In this document: positions 7,200 to 15,041 of the stretch, one piece after another
Position numbering within the stretch: the stretch's first letter is position 1
Layout: the number at the start of each line of letters is the position of its first letter
DNA from: TMED14 sp041179465
Lineage (GTDB): Bacteria; Bacteroidota; Bacteroidia; Flavobacteriales; Schleiferiaceae
Reading direction: 5' to 3'
Length of the DNA stretch: 28,149 bases
Assembly: GCA_041179465.1 (NCBI GenBank)
Contig: JBEGTJ010000026.1
Span: forward strand, 1 to 28,149
Notes under the pieces: generated by a model
What the model was told of the DNA's origin: nothing
What the model saw: only the letters and a program-made list of their open reading frames with translations
Databases searched by the model: none
Program-made: the position numbers and the translations under genes

Positions 7200-7784
7200 A
7201 TGCTGCTCGGCGTACTCGACAACCGCGATTCCTTCACCTACAACCTGGTGCACCTGCTCGAACCCTACGTTACCGAGGTTCGGGTGCGCCGCTGCGACGA
7301 CCCTCGGGCGTTGGCTGACTTGCGCGGCGTCGACGCGCTGGTCCTGTCGCCCGGTCCCGGCCTGCCGCGCGAATCGGGAGTGCTCATGGACGTCATCGCC
7401 GACCATTTTGGGCGAACCCCTCTGCTGGGCGTCTGCCTGGGCATGCAGGCTTTGGCGGAATTCTCGGGCGGACGCCTCGTGCACACCGGAACCCCGCGGC
7501 ACGGCATTGCGCGGCCGGTCACGTGGTCCGCGCCCCTAACGGACGGTTTTGACCTGCCCAGCCCCATGACCGTGGGCTGGTACCATTCTTGGGCGGTCGA
7601 CGCCGGGAGTTTGGGGCCGGAATGGTCGGTGGTGGCCACCGACCACGAAGGCCTGCCTGCGGCGATGCGCTACCGCGATGCGAACGCCGCAGCCGTTCAA
7701 TTTCATCCCGAAAGCGTACTGAGCCCAGAGGGCGCCGCGCTGCTGCAGGCCTGGGCCCGGTCTTGCCGCGCCGCCGAGCGCTAG
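7200..7784 (+). CDS. pabA: Class I glutamine amidotransferase: aminodeoxychorismate/anthranilate synthase component II
   Basis: 194 residues. It releases ammonia from glutamine for a chorismate-using partner (PabB for folate or TrpE for tryptophan). The N-terminus LDNRDSFTYNLVHLL, oxyanion segment SPGPGLP, nucleophile C79 in LLGVCLGMQAL, and H169/E171 in QFHPESV complete the catalytic triad. The start at 7200 fits the family and the promoter just upstream; an in-frame extension to 7056 is antisense to the RidA-like gene. No pabB or trpE is nearby, so the folate-versus-tryptophan role is open and the symbol tentative. Its TAG stop and the lptD stop share the palindrome CTAG (7781-7784). Confidence 0.9.
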   Translation: MLLGVLDNRDSFTYNLVHLLEPYVTEVRVRRCDDPRALADLRGVDALVLSPGPGLPRESGVLMDVIADHFGRTPLLGVCLGMQALAEFSGGRLVHTGTPRHGIARPVTWSAPLTDGFDLPSPMTVGWYHSWAVDAGSLGPEWSVVATDHEGLPAAMRYRDANAAAVQFHPESVLSPEGAALLQAWARSCRAAER

Positions 7785-10267
7785 TAGTCGCCCAGACCGC
7801 GTCGGCGCTGCACCTTGAGGGCGTTGAGCAGCGGAGCGGTTACGCCCATTCCGATCGTGTAGCTGCGGGCGTAGCCAAACGGCACCCAGCGCAGGTTCAT
7901 TTGCCAGCAGTGAATGGTGCGGACCACGTCGAGCGACGTGAACGTGAAGTCGCCCCGACCCAAATCGTAGCCGCTGGCAAAGCGCAGCTTCCAATTCTGG
8001 GTGGCGTCAAAGGTTCCGTCGATCCGAACGGAATGCGTGGTTTCGTAGCCCGTTTTTTGGGCGGTGGTGCGCAAGGAGTAGCCGGCGTTGAGGGTCCAGG
8101 GCGCCGCCCAAGCCGCTTGGTCGATCGGGGCGTAGTAGTCAGCGTAGTAATTCTCCTCAAGGCCCAAATCGTTCATCTTCGGGGCGCGGCGGCCTTCGGA
8201 AGTTCCGCCCCGCAACCTCAGGTCCAAACTGAACTGGTGCATGGTCGGACGCAGCAACCCTTGCCCCAACGCCGCGGCAAACTGCTCGGTTCGCGCGCCC
8301 GCGGAGTCCAGCCCATACCAGTCGTACAGTCCTTGATAGTTCACCCGGTAGGCGCCCTTGCCCCAGGATGACGAGGCGCGTACGGCCACATTTTCCCACG
8401 GGTGGCTGGCCGCCGCCGCATTGTAGCCCGTCTCGAGGCTGAGGTCGTCGATGAGGTTGACTTTGGTTTCGGTCGCCGAATCGCCCCGTCCGCGCAGCTT
8501 GGCGTCCAGGGTGTTGCGCAGCCGGAACCGCACCGCACCCAATTGGCCTCCCCCAGGAGCGCCGTACGTGTAGCCCTCAAATCGGTTGAACCGCTTGAGG
8601 ACGCCGGTGGAGTCGGATTGAATTTCTTGATAAATATTCCAGCGCGGATCCGAAAAGTCGGGGCGAAGCACCGCGCTGACCGAGGGGTACATCACGTGGC
8701 GCAGGGCTGAAAGGGGTCCGCGCTGAAAGCGAAACAGCCCGTACAGCGTGGTGTTGGCCGAGGCCGAGGCGCGAAACTCGCGGGCGGCAAAAAAACCTTT
8801 GGCGGTATCGCTGCGCACGGCCTGCGAATCCGCATCCCAACGGTAGTTCAGGGCGGTCGGGTACCATTTCTCCGACCAATCAGCGCTGGGATTGACGGTG
8901 ATGAACTTGAGCAGCTTGAGGTTGGTGTTGAGCGAGGCGGACTGCTGCACGCCGCTGCGCAACCGCGCCGGGTCAAAAAGGCTCGACGGATCCTGCAGTT
9001 CCTCGATCAGGCCCTGCGTTTCGTTGCGTCCGTTCATGCTGTAGGTCAGGCCAATGCCCTCGTACCACTTGGCGGACCCGCTGCGCTTGGCGCGGGCAAA
9101 GGGCTGCACCCGGGCCATGCCCAGGGTGAACTCGGGGAGCGACAGGGCCAAGGTGCCCTTTTGGTTGTTTTGGCGGTGCCGAAGGGCTCCGGTGAACGTG
9201 AACGGAGTGCCCGGAAAACGCTGCACCAAGCTGACCGACGAAGACAGGTCGTTTTTCAAAAAGTCCTCGGCGTTGGTGGTGGTGTTTTTAAAGAAGCTTC
9301 CGGTGGCCAGCTCGACCCGCGCCGAAAAGCTGCGCGTGGGGTGGGCTTTGGGATCTTGGGTGTGGTTCCACGAAATGCGGTAGTCGCGGGCGTCGTAAAA
9401 CTGCCCGTAGTCGGCGTAGCGCGGGTCTCCGTACCGGGTGCGGTTGGCCTGCACGCTGAGTCCGCCCGAAAACCGGTAGCGGTAGCGGTAGTTCGACTGG
9501 GCCTGAATGCCCCAGGATCCGCGCGAATACAGGTCGCCCGTCAGCTTGAGGTCGAGGTGGTCGTTCAGCGCCCAGTAGTGCCCGAACCCGGTGAGCCCCA
9601 GGCCCCACTCGCGGCGGTCGGTAAAATTGGGGAGAATGAATCCCGATGCCCGCTTGTCAATCATCGGAAAAAACCCAAACGGCAATGCCAACGGCGTCGG
9701 CAGGTGGGCCAGCTCGAGGTAGGCGGGCCCGGTAACGATACGTTTTCCGACGTCGAAGCGCGCCTGCGGAGCCACAATGGCAAAGTGCGGTTCCACGTGG
9801 TTGCAGGTGGTAAATCGCGTAGAACCAATGTAGTAGCTCGAGTCGGTGATCATCTTCACGTGCTTGCCCGAGAGGTAGCCTCCGCCCTCTTGGCTCGTCG
9901 ACTGAAACACCCATCCCTTTTGGGTGGCGTAGTTGTAGCGGAGCGTGTCTGCGCCAATTTTGCGGTCGCCTTGGGTAAAAATGGGGCGCCCGAGGTAGGA
10001 GCCGTCGGGCTGGCGCGCCCCGTAGGCTTTGAGTTCGCGAAGCTTCCAGTCGATGAGGATGAACTCGGCCTCGAGGGTGAAGTCGGCGGATTCGGCACGG
10101 GCCTTGCCCTGAAGCATAGAGGTACTCGAACCTGGGCGGGTGATCCCTTGCTTCTCTGAAGCAAAGCGAATTCCTTCGCCGTCCAAAACGCCCTGCGCCG
10201 AGGCCGAAAACGACAGAAATCCCGCGAGTATTGCGGTCCAAGCGTGTACCTTTGAAGCGACGTTCAT
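7781..10267 (-). CDS. lptD: LPS-assembly outer-membrane protein LptD
   Basis: 828 residues. A signal peptide (MNVASKVHAWTAILAG, ending SASAQG at about residue 25) is followed by an OstA/LptA-like periplasmic domain (about 35-190; features include GDRKIGADTLRYNY and ITDSSYYIGS) and a long C-terminal beta-barrel rich in alternating aromatic residues. LptD inserts lipopolysaccharide into the outer leaflet. The segment GFFPMIDKRASGFILP and the following barrel fit Bacteroidota LptD. The ATG at 10265-10267 is preferred over an in-frame codon 15 bases upstream because it begins the signal peptide. It overlaps head to head, by two bases, the ATG of the divergent amidase gene. The stop overlaps the convergent pabA stop. 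Confidence 0.9.
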   Translation of the reverse strand: MNVASKVHAWTAILAGFLSFSASAQGVLDGEGIRFASEKQGITRPGSSTSMLQGKARAESADFTLEAEFILIDWKLRELKAYGARQPDGSYLGRPIFTQGDRKIGADTLRYNYATQKGWVFQSTSQEGGGYLSGKHVKMITDSSYYIGSTRFTTCNHVEPHFAIVAPQARFDVGKRIVTGPAYLELAHLPTPLALPFGFFPMIDKRASGFILPNFTDRREWGLGLTGFGHYWALNDHLDLKLTGDLYSRGSWGIQAQSNYRYRYRFSGGLSVQANRTRYGDPRYADYGQFYDARDYRISWNHTQDPKAHPTRSFSARVELATGSFFKNTTTNAEDFLKNDLSSSVSLVQRFPGTPFTFTGALRHRQNNQKGTLALSLPEFTLGMARVQPFARAKRSGSAKWYEGIGLTYSMNGRNETQGLIEELQDPSSLFDPARLRSGVQQSASLNTNLKLLKFITVNPSADWSEKWYPTALNYRWDADSQAVRSDTAKGFFAAREFRASASANTTLYGLFRFQRGPLSALRHVMYPSVSAVLRPDFSDPRWNIYQEIQSDSTGVLKRFNRFEGYTYGAPGGGQLGAVRFRLRNTLDAKLRGRGDSATETKVNLIDDLSLETGYNAAAASHPWENVAVRASSSWGKGAYRVNYQGLYDWYGLDSAGARTEQFAAALGQGLLRPTMHQFSLDLRLRGGTSEGRRAPKMNDLGLEENYYADYYAPIDQAAWAAPWTLNAGYSLRTTAQKTGYETTHSVRIDGTFDATQNWKLRFASGYDLGRGDFTFTSLDVVRTIHCWQMNLRWVPFGYARSYTIGMGVTAPLLNALKVQRRRGLGDY
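10247..10254 (+). promoter_or_regulatory. -7 promoter box of the amidase operon, inside lptD
   Basis: TACCTTTG, a full match, 11 bases before the amidase ATG at 10266. It lies in the signal-peptide codons of the divergent lptD gene, so one sequence serves both as promoter and as coding DNA. Confidence 0.6.
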
Positions 10268-11570
10268 GAAATCAGTGACCAAAAGTAGTACCTACCAACG
10301 CCTGGCGTTGGTTTTGATTGCCCTCTTGGCAATTCCGCAGTCGGGCTTTCAGCCGGCGGCCCGCATGAGTGACGAAGTCCGCACCGTGGTAATCGACGCG
10401 GGCCACGGGGGCACCGACCCCGGAAACCTCGGCACGCGCCGGTACAAAAAAGCCGAGAAAGACGTTTCGCTCGCCGTTGCCCTCAAGGTCGAGCAGTACA
10501 TCAAAGAGCGCTTTCCCGACATCAAGGTGGTAATGACGCGCCGCACCGACGTCTACCCCACGCTGCACGAGCGCACCGTGATCGCCAACCGCGCGCAGGG
10601 CGACGTGTTCATTTCGATCCACTGCGACGCGGCCGAAAACCGCTCCGCCTACGGGTCGTCGACCTACGTCATGGGTAAGGACCACGACGACGAAAACCGC
10701 GTAGCGATGCGCGAAAACTCCGTGATTCTGCAGGAGGACAATCAAGACGTGTACGAGGGCTTTGACCCCAGCAAGCCGGAGTCCTACATCATGCTGACCA
10801 TGTTTCAGTACGCGTTCATTCAGCAGAGCGTCGAACTCGCCCAAAACGTGCAGAACGCGTTTCGCGACGACGTGGGCCGCAAGGACCGGGGCGTGCGCCA
10901 GCAACCCTTGTATGTGACGAGCCGCACCGCGATGCCGTCGATTTTGATTGAGCTCGGATTTTTGACTAACAGCACCGAGGAGGACTTTTTGATGACCGAA
11001 GAGGGCCAAGACCAGATGGCCCGCGCGATTTCACGGTCGTTCGCCCAGTACAAAGTGCGGCGCGAGGGCGGATCCACTGCTGCTGGGGAAAAGACGACCC
11101 CCACGAGTGCCCCAGCGAGCACACCGGCCGCAGAGGCCGTGCGCGCCAAAGCCCCCGAGACCTTGCCCTTGACCGAGTTGGTCAAGCAAACCGAACCCGC
11201 GGCCGTCGAGGTCCCGGCGGCGGTTGCGAACCTGGAGCGGGCGGCCGACCCTACCCCCACCCAGCCCAACGCAGCTCCCCCGGTGAGCACTCCGGTGCCG
11301 GCGGCAGCGGTGTTTTTTAGCATTCAGCTCAGCGTGAGCGCCCTTGAAAAAAGCACCGCCGAAGCTCCCTTCTCGGGCCTGCGCGACGTGTTTGTGGTCA
11401 AAGACGGCCGGCTTTACCGCTACCTGCAAGGCCACTTTAGCAGCCGCGCCTCGGCCGTCGAGGGCCTGAACGCCGTGCGCCAAGCGGGATTTGCCGATGC
11501 GTTTGTGGTGGCCTACCGAGGTTCCGCGCGCATCACGCTCGACGAAGCCGATCACGCGCTAAAACCGTAA
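10266..11570 (+). CDS. N-acetylmuramoyl-L-alanine amidase with SPOR-like C-terminus
   Basis: 434 residues, exported (signal peptide about 1-26: basic start, then LALVLIALLAIP). Amidase_3 domain at about 38-265: zinc ligands H47 in DAGHGG, E64 and H119 in SIHCDA, with a late catalytic glutamate in ILIELGF. It cleaves the amide between MurNAc and the stem peptide during cell separation. A proline/alanine-rich linker (about 270-350) leads to a SPOR-like region (about 350-434, FFSIQLSVSA to FADAFVVAY) that would bind denuded glycan at the septum. It is the first gene of an operon continuing with an MCE protein ten bases downstream. The start at 10266 is fixed by the signal peptide and promoter. 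Confidence 0.93.
   Translation: MKSVTKSSTYQRLALVLIALLAIPQSGFQPAARMSDEVRTVVIDAGHGGTDPGNLGTRRYKKAEKDVSLAVALKVEQYIKERFPDIKVVMTRRTDVYPTLHERTVIANRAQGDVFISIHCDAAENRSAYGSSTYVMGKDHDDENRVAMRENSVILQEDNQDVYEGFDPSKPESYIMLTMFQYAFIQQSVELAQNVQNAFRDDVGRKDRGVRQQPLYVTSRTAMPSILIELGFLTNSTEEDFLMTEEGQDQMARAISRSFAQYKVRREGGSTAAGEKTTPTSAPASTPAAEAVRAKAPETLPLTELVKQTEPAAVEVPAAVANLERAADPTPTQPNAAPPVSTPVPAAAVFFSIQLSVSALEKSTAEAPFSGLRDVFVVKDGRLYRYLQGHFSSRASAVEGLNAVRQAGFADAFVVAYRGSARITLDEADHALKP
10280..10287 (-). promoter_or_regulatory. -7 promoter box of lptD, inside the amidase gene
   Basis: Minus strand TACTTTTG, a full match to TAnnTTTG, 12 bases before the lptD ATG and inside the first codons of the divergent amidase gene. 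It mirrors the amidase box at 10247-10254 almost symmetrically about the shared CATG. Confidence 0.6.
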
Positions 11571-11580
11571 CTTGTAGACC

Positions 11581-12555
11581 ATGCTCAGCCGCGAACTCAA
11601 AGCCGGAATCGTCGTACTCCTCGCCGGAGTCGTCGTGTATTTAGGCATTTCCTACCTCAAGAACAGCAGCCTGTTTGACAAGGGAATCACGGTGTATTCC
11701 GTTTACGAGCGGGTCGACGGATTGATGGGCTCGCAGCCCGTCACCATCAACGGGTTTGCCGTGGGCCGCATTGAGACCATCGGGTTTCATCCCGACCGGT
11801 CGGGCCGGCTTGTCGTGGCGATGCGCCTGGACACCGAATACCCGATTCCCGTCACGAGCCTCGCCCTGATTAAGTCAAGCGATTTGCTGGGCGCCAAAGA
11901 AATTTCGCTTCAATTGGGCGAAGGCGTGGTCTTAGTCGAAGACGGCGACACCCTGCGGAGCGCCATCGAGGAGTCGCTCGGCGACGCCATCAACAAGGAG
12001 GTGCTGCCCGTCAAGGTGAAAACCGAAAAGCTGATCGCTTCGCTGGATACGGCAGTGCAAATTCTCACCGGTTTTCTCCAAGGCGGAGTCGAACGCGACT
12101 TCCGCTCGTCGTTCAGCAACGTAAACCAGTCGCTGATTCACCTCAACGAAATCACCACGGAACTCTCGACCTACATGACCCAAAACCGCGAATCCCTCGG
12201 TCGGGCCACGCAGAATTTTGAGCGCCTGTCCAAGTCGCTTTCGGACAACCGGGACGAGCTCGAACGGGTGTTTGCCAACGTGGCCAACCTTTCGGACTCG
12301 CTCGGCAAGGCCAATGTGGGCCAAACCATGCTCGCGCTGGAGCGCACGTCGCACAACTTAGACGTCGTTACGGGCCGCATGGCCAATGGGGAAGGCACTT
12401 TGGGCAAATTGAGCGCCCAGGACTCGCTGTATACCCAAATTGAAAAGACGGTGCAGTCGCTCGACCGGCTGCTTCTGGATCTGCGCTACCATCCGGAGCG
12501 CTATGTTCGACTGTCGGTGTTCGGTCGCCGACCTAGCCGCATCGAAGAAGAATGA
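11581..12555 (+). CDS. mlaD: MCE/MlaD family phospholipid-transport protein
   Basis: 324 residues. One N-terminal membrane anchor (LKAGIVVLLAGVVVYLGISYL, about 6-26) precedes an MCE domain (about 36-115, with VDGLMGSQPVTINGFAVGRI and DLLGAKEISL), then a long helical tail with coiled-coil character (about 150-300). MCE proteins are the periplasmic lipid-binding subunits of ABC systems that move phospholipid between membranes. The partner ATPase and permease (MlaF/MlaE) are not in this window. It follows the amidase by ten bases and its TGA overlaps the next ATG (ATGA), so translation is coupled within the operon. Confidence 0.9.
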   Translation: MLSRELKAGIVVLLAGVVVYLGISYLKNSSLFDKGITVYSVYERVDGLMGSQPVTINGFAVGRIETIGFHPDRSGRLVVAMRLDTEYPIPVTSLALIKSSDLLGAKEISLQLGEGVVLVEDGDTLRSAIEESLGDAINKEVLPVKVKTEKLIASLDTAVQILTGFLQGGVERDFRSSFSNVNQSLIHLNEITTELSTYMTQNRESLGRATQNFERLSKSLSDNRDELERVFANVANLSDSLGKANVGQTMLALERTSHNLDVVTGRMANGEGTLGKLSAQDSLYTQIEKTVQSLDRLLLDLRYHPERYVRLSVFGRRPSRIEEE

Positions 12556-13838
12556 TCTCAAGTATCCTGTTCACTGCCGTGCTCGCTGCGGGCGTCGCCG
12601 GCTTTACCTACCAAGTTCGCCGCCTCCGCCGCGGCTTAGCCCTCGCCCGTCCCTCAGGCCGCCACGACCGCCGCGCGGAACGCTGGGCCACCATGGCGCG
12701 CGTGGCCTTGGGCCAAGGCAAAATGGGTCCGCGCCCCCTGGCCGCCGCCATGCACCTGATCGTCTACGTGGGGTTCGTGCTCATCAACCTGGAAGTCCTG
12801 GAAATCCTGCTCGACGGCATTTTGGGCACCCACCGACTGCTTCGCGAGCCGCTGGGCGGCCTCTACGACGGCCTCATGAACTTCTTTGAAGTCCTGGGCT
12901 TTTTGGTCGTCGTAGCCTGCGTGGTGTTTTTGGGACGCCGGCTCGTCTCGGGCCCTGAGCGCCTCAAGCATTCCGACCTCGACGGATGGCCCCAGCGCGA
13001 CGCCGTGAACATCCTCGTCATTGAGATCGTCCTCATGTCGGCGCTGCTCCTCATGAACGCAGCCGAAACCCAGCAACTAGCCACCAGTAACCCGCAGCTA
13101 GTTACTAGCCCCTGGCTAGTCAGCGGCCTCTTGCTCCCCCTGTTTGGCGGCTGGAGCGCCGCGGCGCTGAGCGCCTTTGCCACGAGCATGTGGTGGCTGC
13201 ACTTCGTGGGCATTTTGGCGTTCTTGAACTACCTGCCCCAGAGCAAGCACTTCCACATCATCCTGGCCTTCCCCAACGTGTGGTACAGCAAGCTGGCTCC
13301 GCGCGGACAAATTCCGGCCATGACCTCGGTTACGACCGAAATCAAGGCGATGATGGACCCCAGCTTTGTGCCCGACCCGAACGCGGTTCCGCCCGCGCGC
13401 TTCGGGGCCAAAGACGTGCACGACCTGCACTTCGCCAACCTGCTGAACGCCTACAGCTGCACGGAGTGCGGACGCTGCACCAGCGAATGCCCCGCCAACC
13501 AGACCGGTAAAAAACTATCGCCCCGCCGCATCATGATGGCGACGCGGGACCGCGTGGAAGAGGTGCTGGCCGGAGGAGATTCCGCCACCCAAAAAACCTT
13601 GCTCGACGGCTGGATTAGCCGCGAAGAGCTGTGGGCATGCACCACCTGCAACGCGTGCGTGGAAGCCTGCCCCATCAACATCGACCCCCTTGATGTCATT
13701 CTTCAGATGCGCCAGTATTTGGTCATGGAAGAGTCCGCCGCCCCGTCGACGGTGAACGTAGCCATGGGAAACATTGAAAACAATGCGGCACCTTGGGCCT
13801 ACCCCCAAGCCGACCGCGGCAACTGGATTAATTCATGA
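12552..13838 (+). CDS. Membrane (Fe-S)-binding oxidoreductase subunit
   Basis: 428 residues. About five hydrophobic helices (near 1-20, 64-88, 110-128, 152-170 and 205-228) form an NarI/HdrE-like membrane part. A soluble region follows with two ferredoxin-type 4Fe-4S motifs: C303-C306-C309-C313P and C363-C366-C369-C373P. This is the HdrC/GlcF-like arrangement and suggests electron transfer between the membrane quinone pool and a soluble partner, presumably the CCG protein two genes downstream. Substrate and partners are unknown. Residues 174-192 (QQLATSNPQLVTSPWLVSG) are read through a low-complexity CTAG/AACTAG-rich stretch related to the repeat at 15490. Both ends overlap the neighbouring genes by ATGA. 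Confidence 0.88.
   Translation: MISSILFTAVLAAGVAGFTYQVRRLRRGLALARPSGRHDRRAERWATMARVALGQGKMGPRPLAAAMHLIVYVGFVLINLEVLEILLDGILGTHRLLREPLGGLYDGLMNFFEVLGFLVVVACVVFLGRRLVSGPERLKHSDLDGWPQRDAVNILVIEIVLMSALLLMNAAETQQLATSNPQLVTSPWLVSGLLLPLFGGWSAAALSAFATSMWWLHFVGILAFLNYLPQSKHFHIILAFPNVWYSKLAPRGQIPAMTSVTTEIKAMMDPSFVPDPNAVPPARFGAKDVHDLHFANLLNAYSCTECGRCTSECPANQTGKKLSPRRIMMATRDRVEEVLAGGDSATQKTLLDGWISREELWACTTCNACVEACPINIDPLDVILQMRQYLVMEESAAPSTVNVAMGNIENNAAPWAYPQADRGNWINS
13071..13124 (+). repeat. CTAG-rich degenerate repeat inside the Fe-S gene
   Basis: The sequence CAGCAACTAG recurs here in degenerate form (CAGCTAGTTACTAG, TGGCTAGTC), with AGTAAC and GTTACT as inverted copies. The same CAGCAACTAG core forms the tandem 14-base repeat at 15490-15559. 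It is read in frame as an apparent insertion between membrane helices. Confidence 0.55.
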
Positions 13839-14257
13839 ACCCCCTTCAGCAGACCGTGGTCAACGGCGAAGTGGTGAGCCCCGTGCTTCCCGAACACATC
13901 AAAAACTACCTGATTGACATCGACGGAACCGTCTGCGACGACATTCCGAATGAAGAACCCGAGCGCATGGCGACCGCCAAGGTCTATCCCGACGCGCTGG
14001 AAACGATTAAGGGATGGCACGCCGAAGGGCACGTCATCACTTTTTTCACCAGCCGCACCGAGGAGCACCGCGCCGTAACCGAGGAGTGGCTGGCCCGACA
14101 CGGGTTTCCCTACCACGGACTGCTGATGGGCAAGCCCCGCGGCGGCAACTACCACTGGATTGACAACCACATTGTGCGCGCGACCCGCTATACCGGCACG
14201 TTCAGTCCGTTGGTAAAGCGTCCGGCCACGATTGAAGTATTTAACGACGAGTTATGA
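13835..14257 (+). CDS. HAD-superfamily hydrolase (putative phosphatase)
   Basis: 140 residues. HAD motif I is LIDIDGTVCDD, with nucleophile D28 and acid/base D30. A later FFTSRTEEH segment fits motif II and WIDNHIV resembles the acidic motif IV, so metal-dependent phosphoester hydrolysis is likely. The substrate is not known. The gene is linked by ATGA overlaps on both sides and sits exactly between two iron-sulfur genes, implying a role tied to that redox unit or merely shared expression. The short cap-less size suggests a small-molecule or nucleotide phosphatase, which is inference. Confidence 0.8.
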   Translation: MNPLQQTVVNGEVVSPVLPEHIKNYLIDIDGTVCDDIPNEEPERMATAKVYPDALETIKGWHAEGHVITFFTSRTEEHRAVTEEWLARHGFPYHGLLMGKPRGGNYHWIDNHIVRATRYTGTFSPLVKRPATIEVFNDEL

Positions 14258-15039
14258 GCTTGAACGTTCCCACGATGGCCGAGTTGGCCGCCCGAGGCGA
14301 AACCGCTGAAGTCCTTTTTTGGGTCGGCTGTGCCGGAAGCTTTGACGAACGCGCCAAAAAAGTTACCAAAGCCGTGGCCAAGCTGCTGAACCACGCCGGC
14401 GTTTCGTTTGCCGTACTGGGCGCCGAAGAGAGCTGCACCGGCGACCCCGCGCGCCGGGCGGGAAACGAGTTTCTGTTCCAGATGCAGGCCCTGACCAACA
14501 TCGAGGTGCTCAACGGCTACCGCGTTCAAAAGATTGTGGCGGCCTGCCCCCACTGCTTCAACACGCTTAAAAACGAGTATCCGCAGCTGGGCGGAACCTA
14601 CGAGGTGTTTCACCACAGCCAGTTCATCGAGCAGCTGCTGCGCGACGGACGCCTGCGCGTCGAAGGCGGAAGCTTCAAGGGCAAGCGAATTGTCTTCCAC
14701 GATCCCTGCTACCTGGGCCGGGTGAACGGCGAGTACGAGGCGCCCCGCGCCCTGCTCGAGAAGCTCGACGCCGAAATCCACGAGATGAAGCGCAGCAAGA
14801 AAAACGGTTTCTGCTGCGGAGCCGGCGGCGCCCAAATTTTCAAGGAGCCCGAGGCGGGGAACGCCGAAGTGCACCACGTGCGCGCCGAAGAGGCCATCGC
14901 CACCGGTGCCGACGTGATCGCAGTCGGATGCCCGTTTTGCAAGCTCATGCTCACCGACGGCGTCACCCACCACGGCAAAGAAGGCCAGGTTCAGGTCCTC
15001 GACATTGCCGAGGCCATCGCCACCGCCAACGACCTTTAG
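14254..15039 (+). CDS. HdrB-like (Fe-S)-binding CCG-domain protein
   Basis: 261 residues. Two cysteine-rich CCG-type modules are visible: C61 with C98/C101 (ESCTGDPARRAGNE, AACPHC), and C152, C187-C188-G and C226/C229 (DPCYLGR, FCCGAGG, GCPFC). CCG domains in heterodisulfide reductase B and glycolate oxidase GlcF bind a [4Fe-4S] or non-cubane cluster and act as the electron-accepting catalytic unit. With the membrane Fe-S protein upstream it probably forms one oxidoreductase complex on the cytoplasmic face; no dehydrogenase subunit (GlcD-like flavoprotein) is next to it. Overlaps the HAD gene by four bases. Confidence 0.88.
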   Translation: MSLNVPTMAELAARGETAEVLFWVGCAGSFDERAKKVTKAVAKLLNHAGVSFAVLGAEESCTGDPARRAGNEFLFQMQALTNIEVLNGYRVQKIVAACPHCFNTLKNEYPQLGGTYEVFHHSQFIEQLLRDGRLRVEGGSFKGKRIVFHDPCYLGRVNGEYEAPRALLEKLDAEIHEMKRSKKNGFCCGAGGAQIFKEPEAGNAEVHHVRAEEAIATGADVIAVGCPFCKLMLTDGVTHHGKEGQVQVLDIAEAIATANDL

Positions 15040-15041
15040 CC

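Noticed and set aside
9161..10159. 332-codon open frame antisense to lptD, and similar antisense frames at 2673-3587, 14188-15249 and 21135-22079
   Set aside because: Each lies opposite a recognised gene, has low-complexity composition, and has no promoter box or domain.
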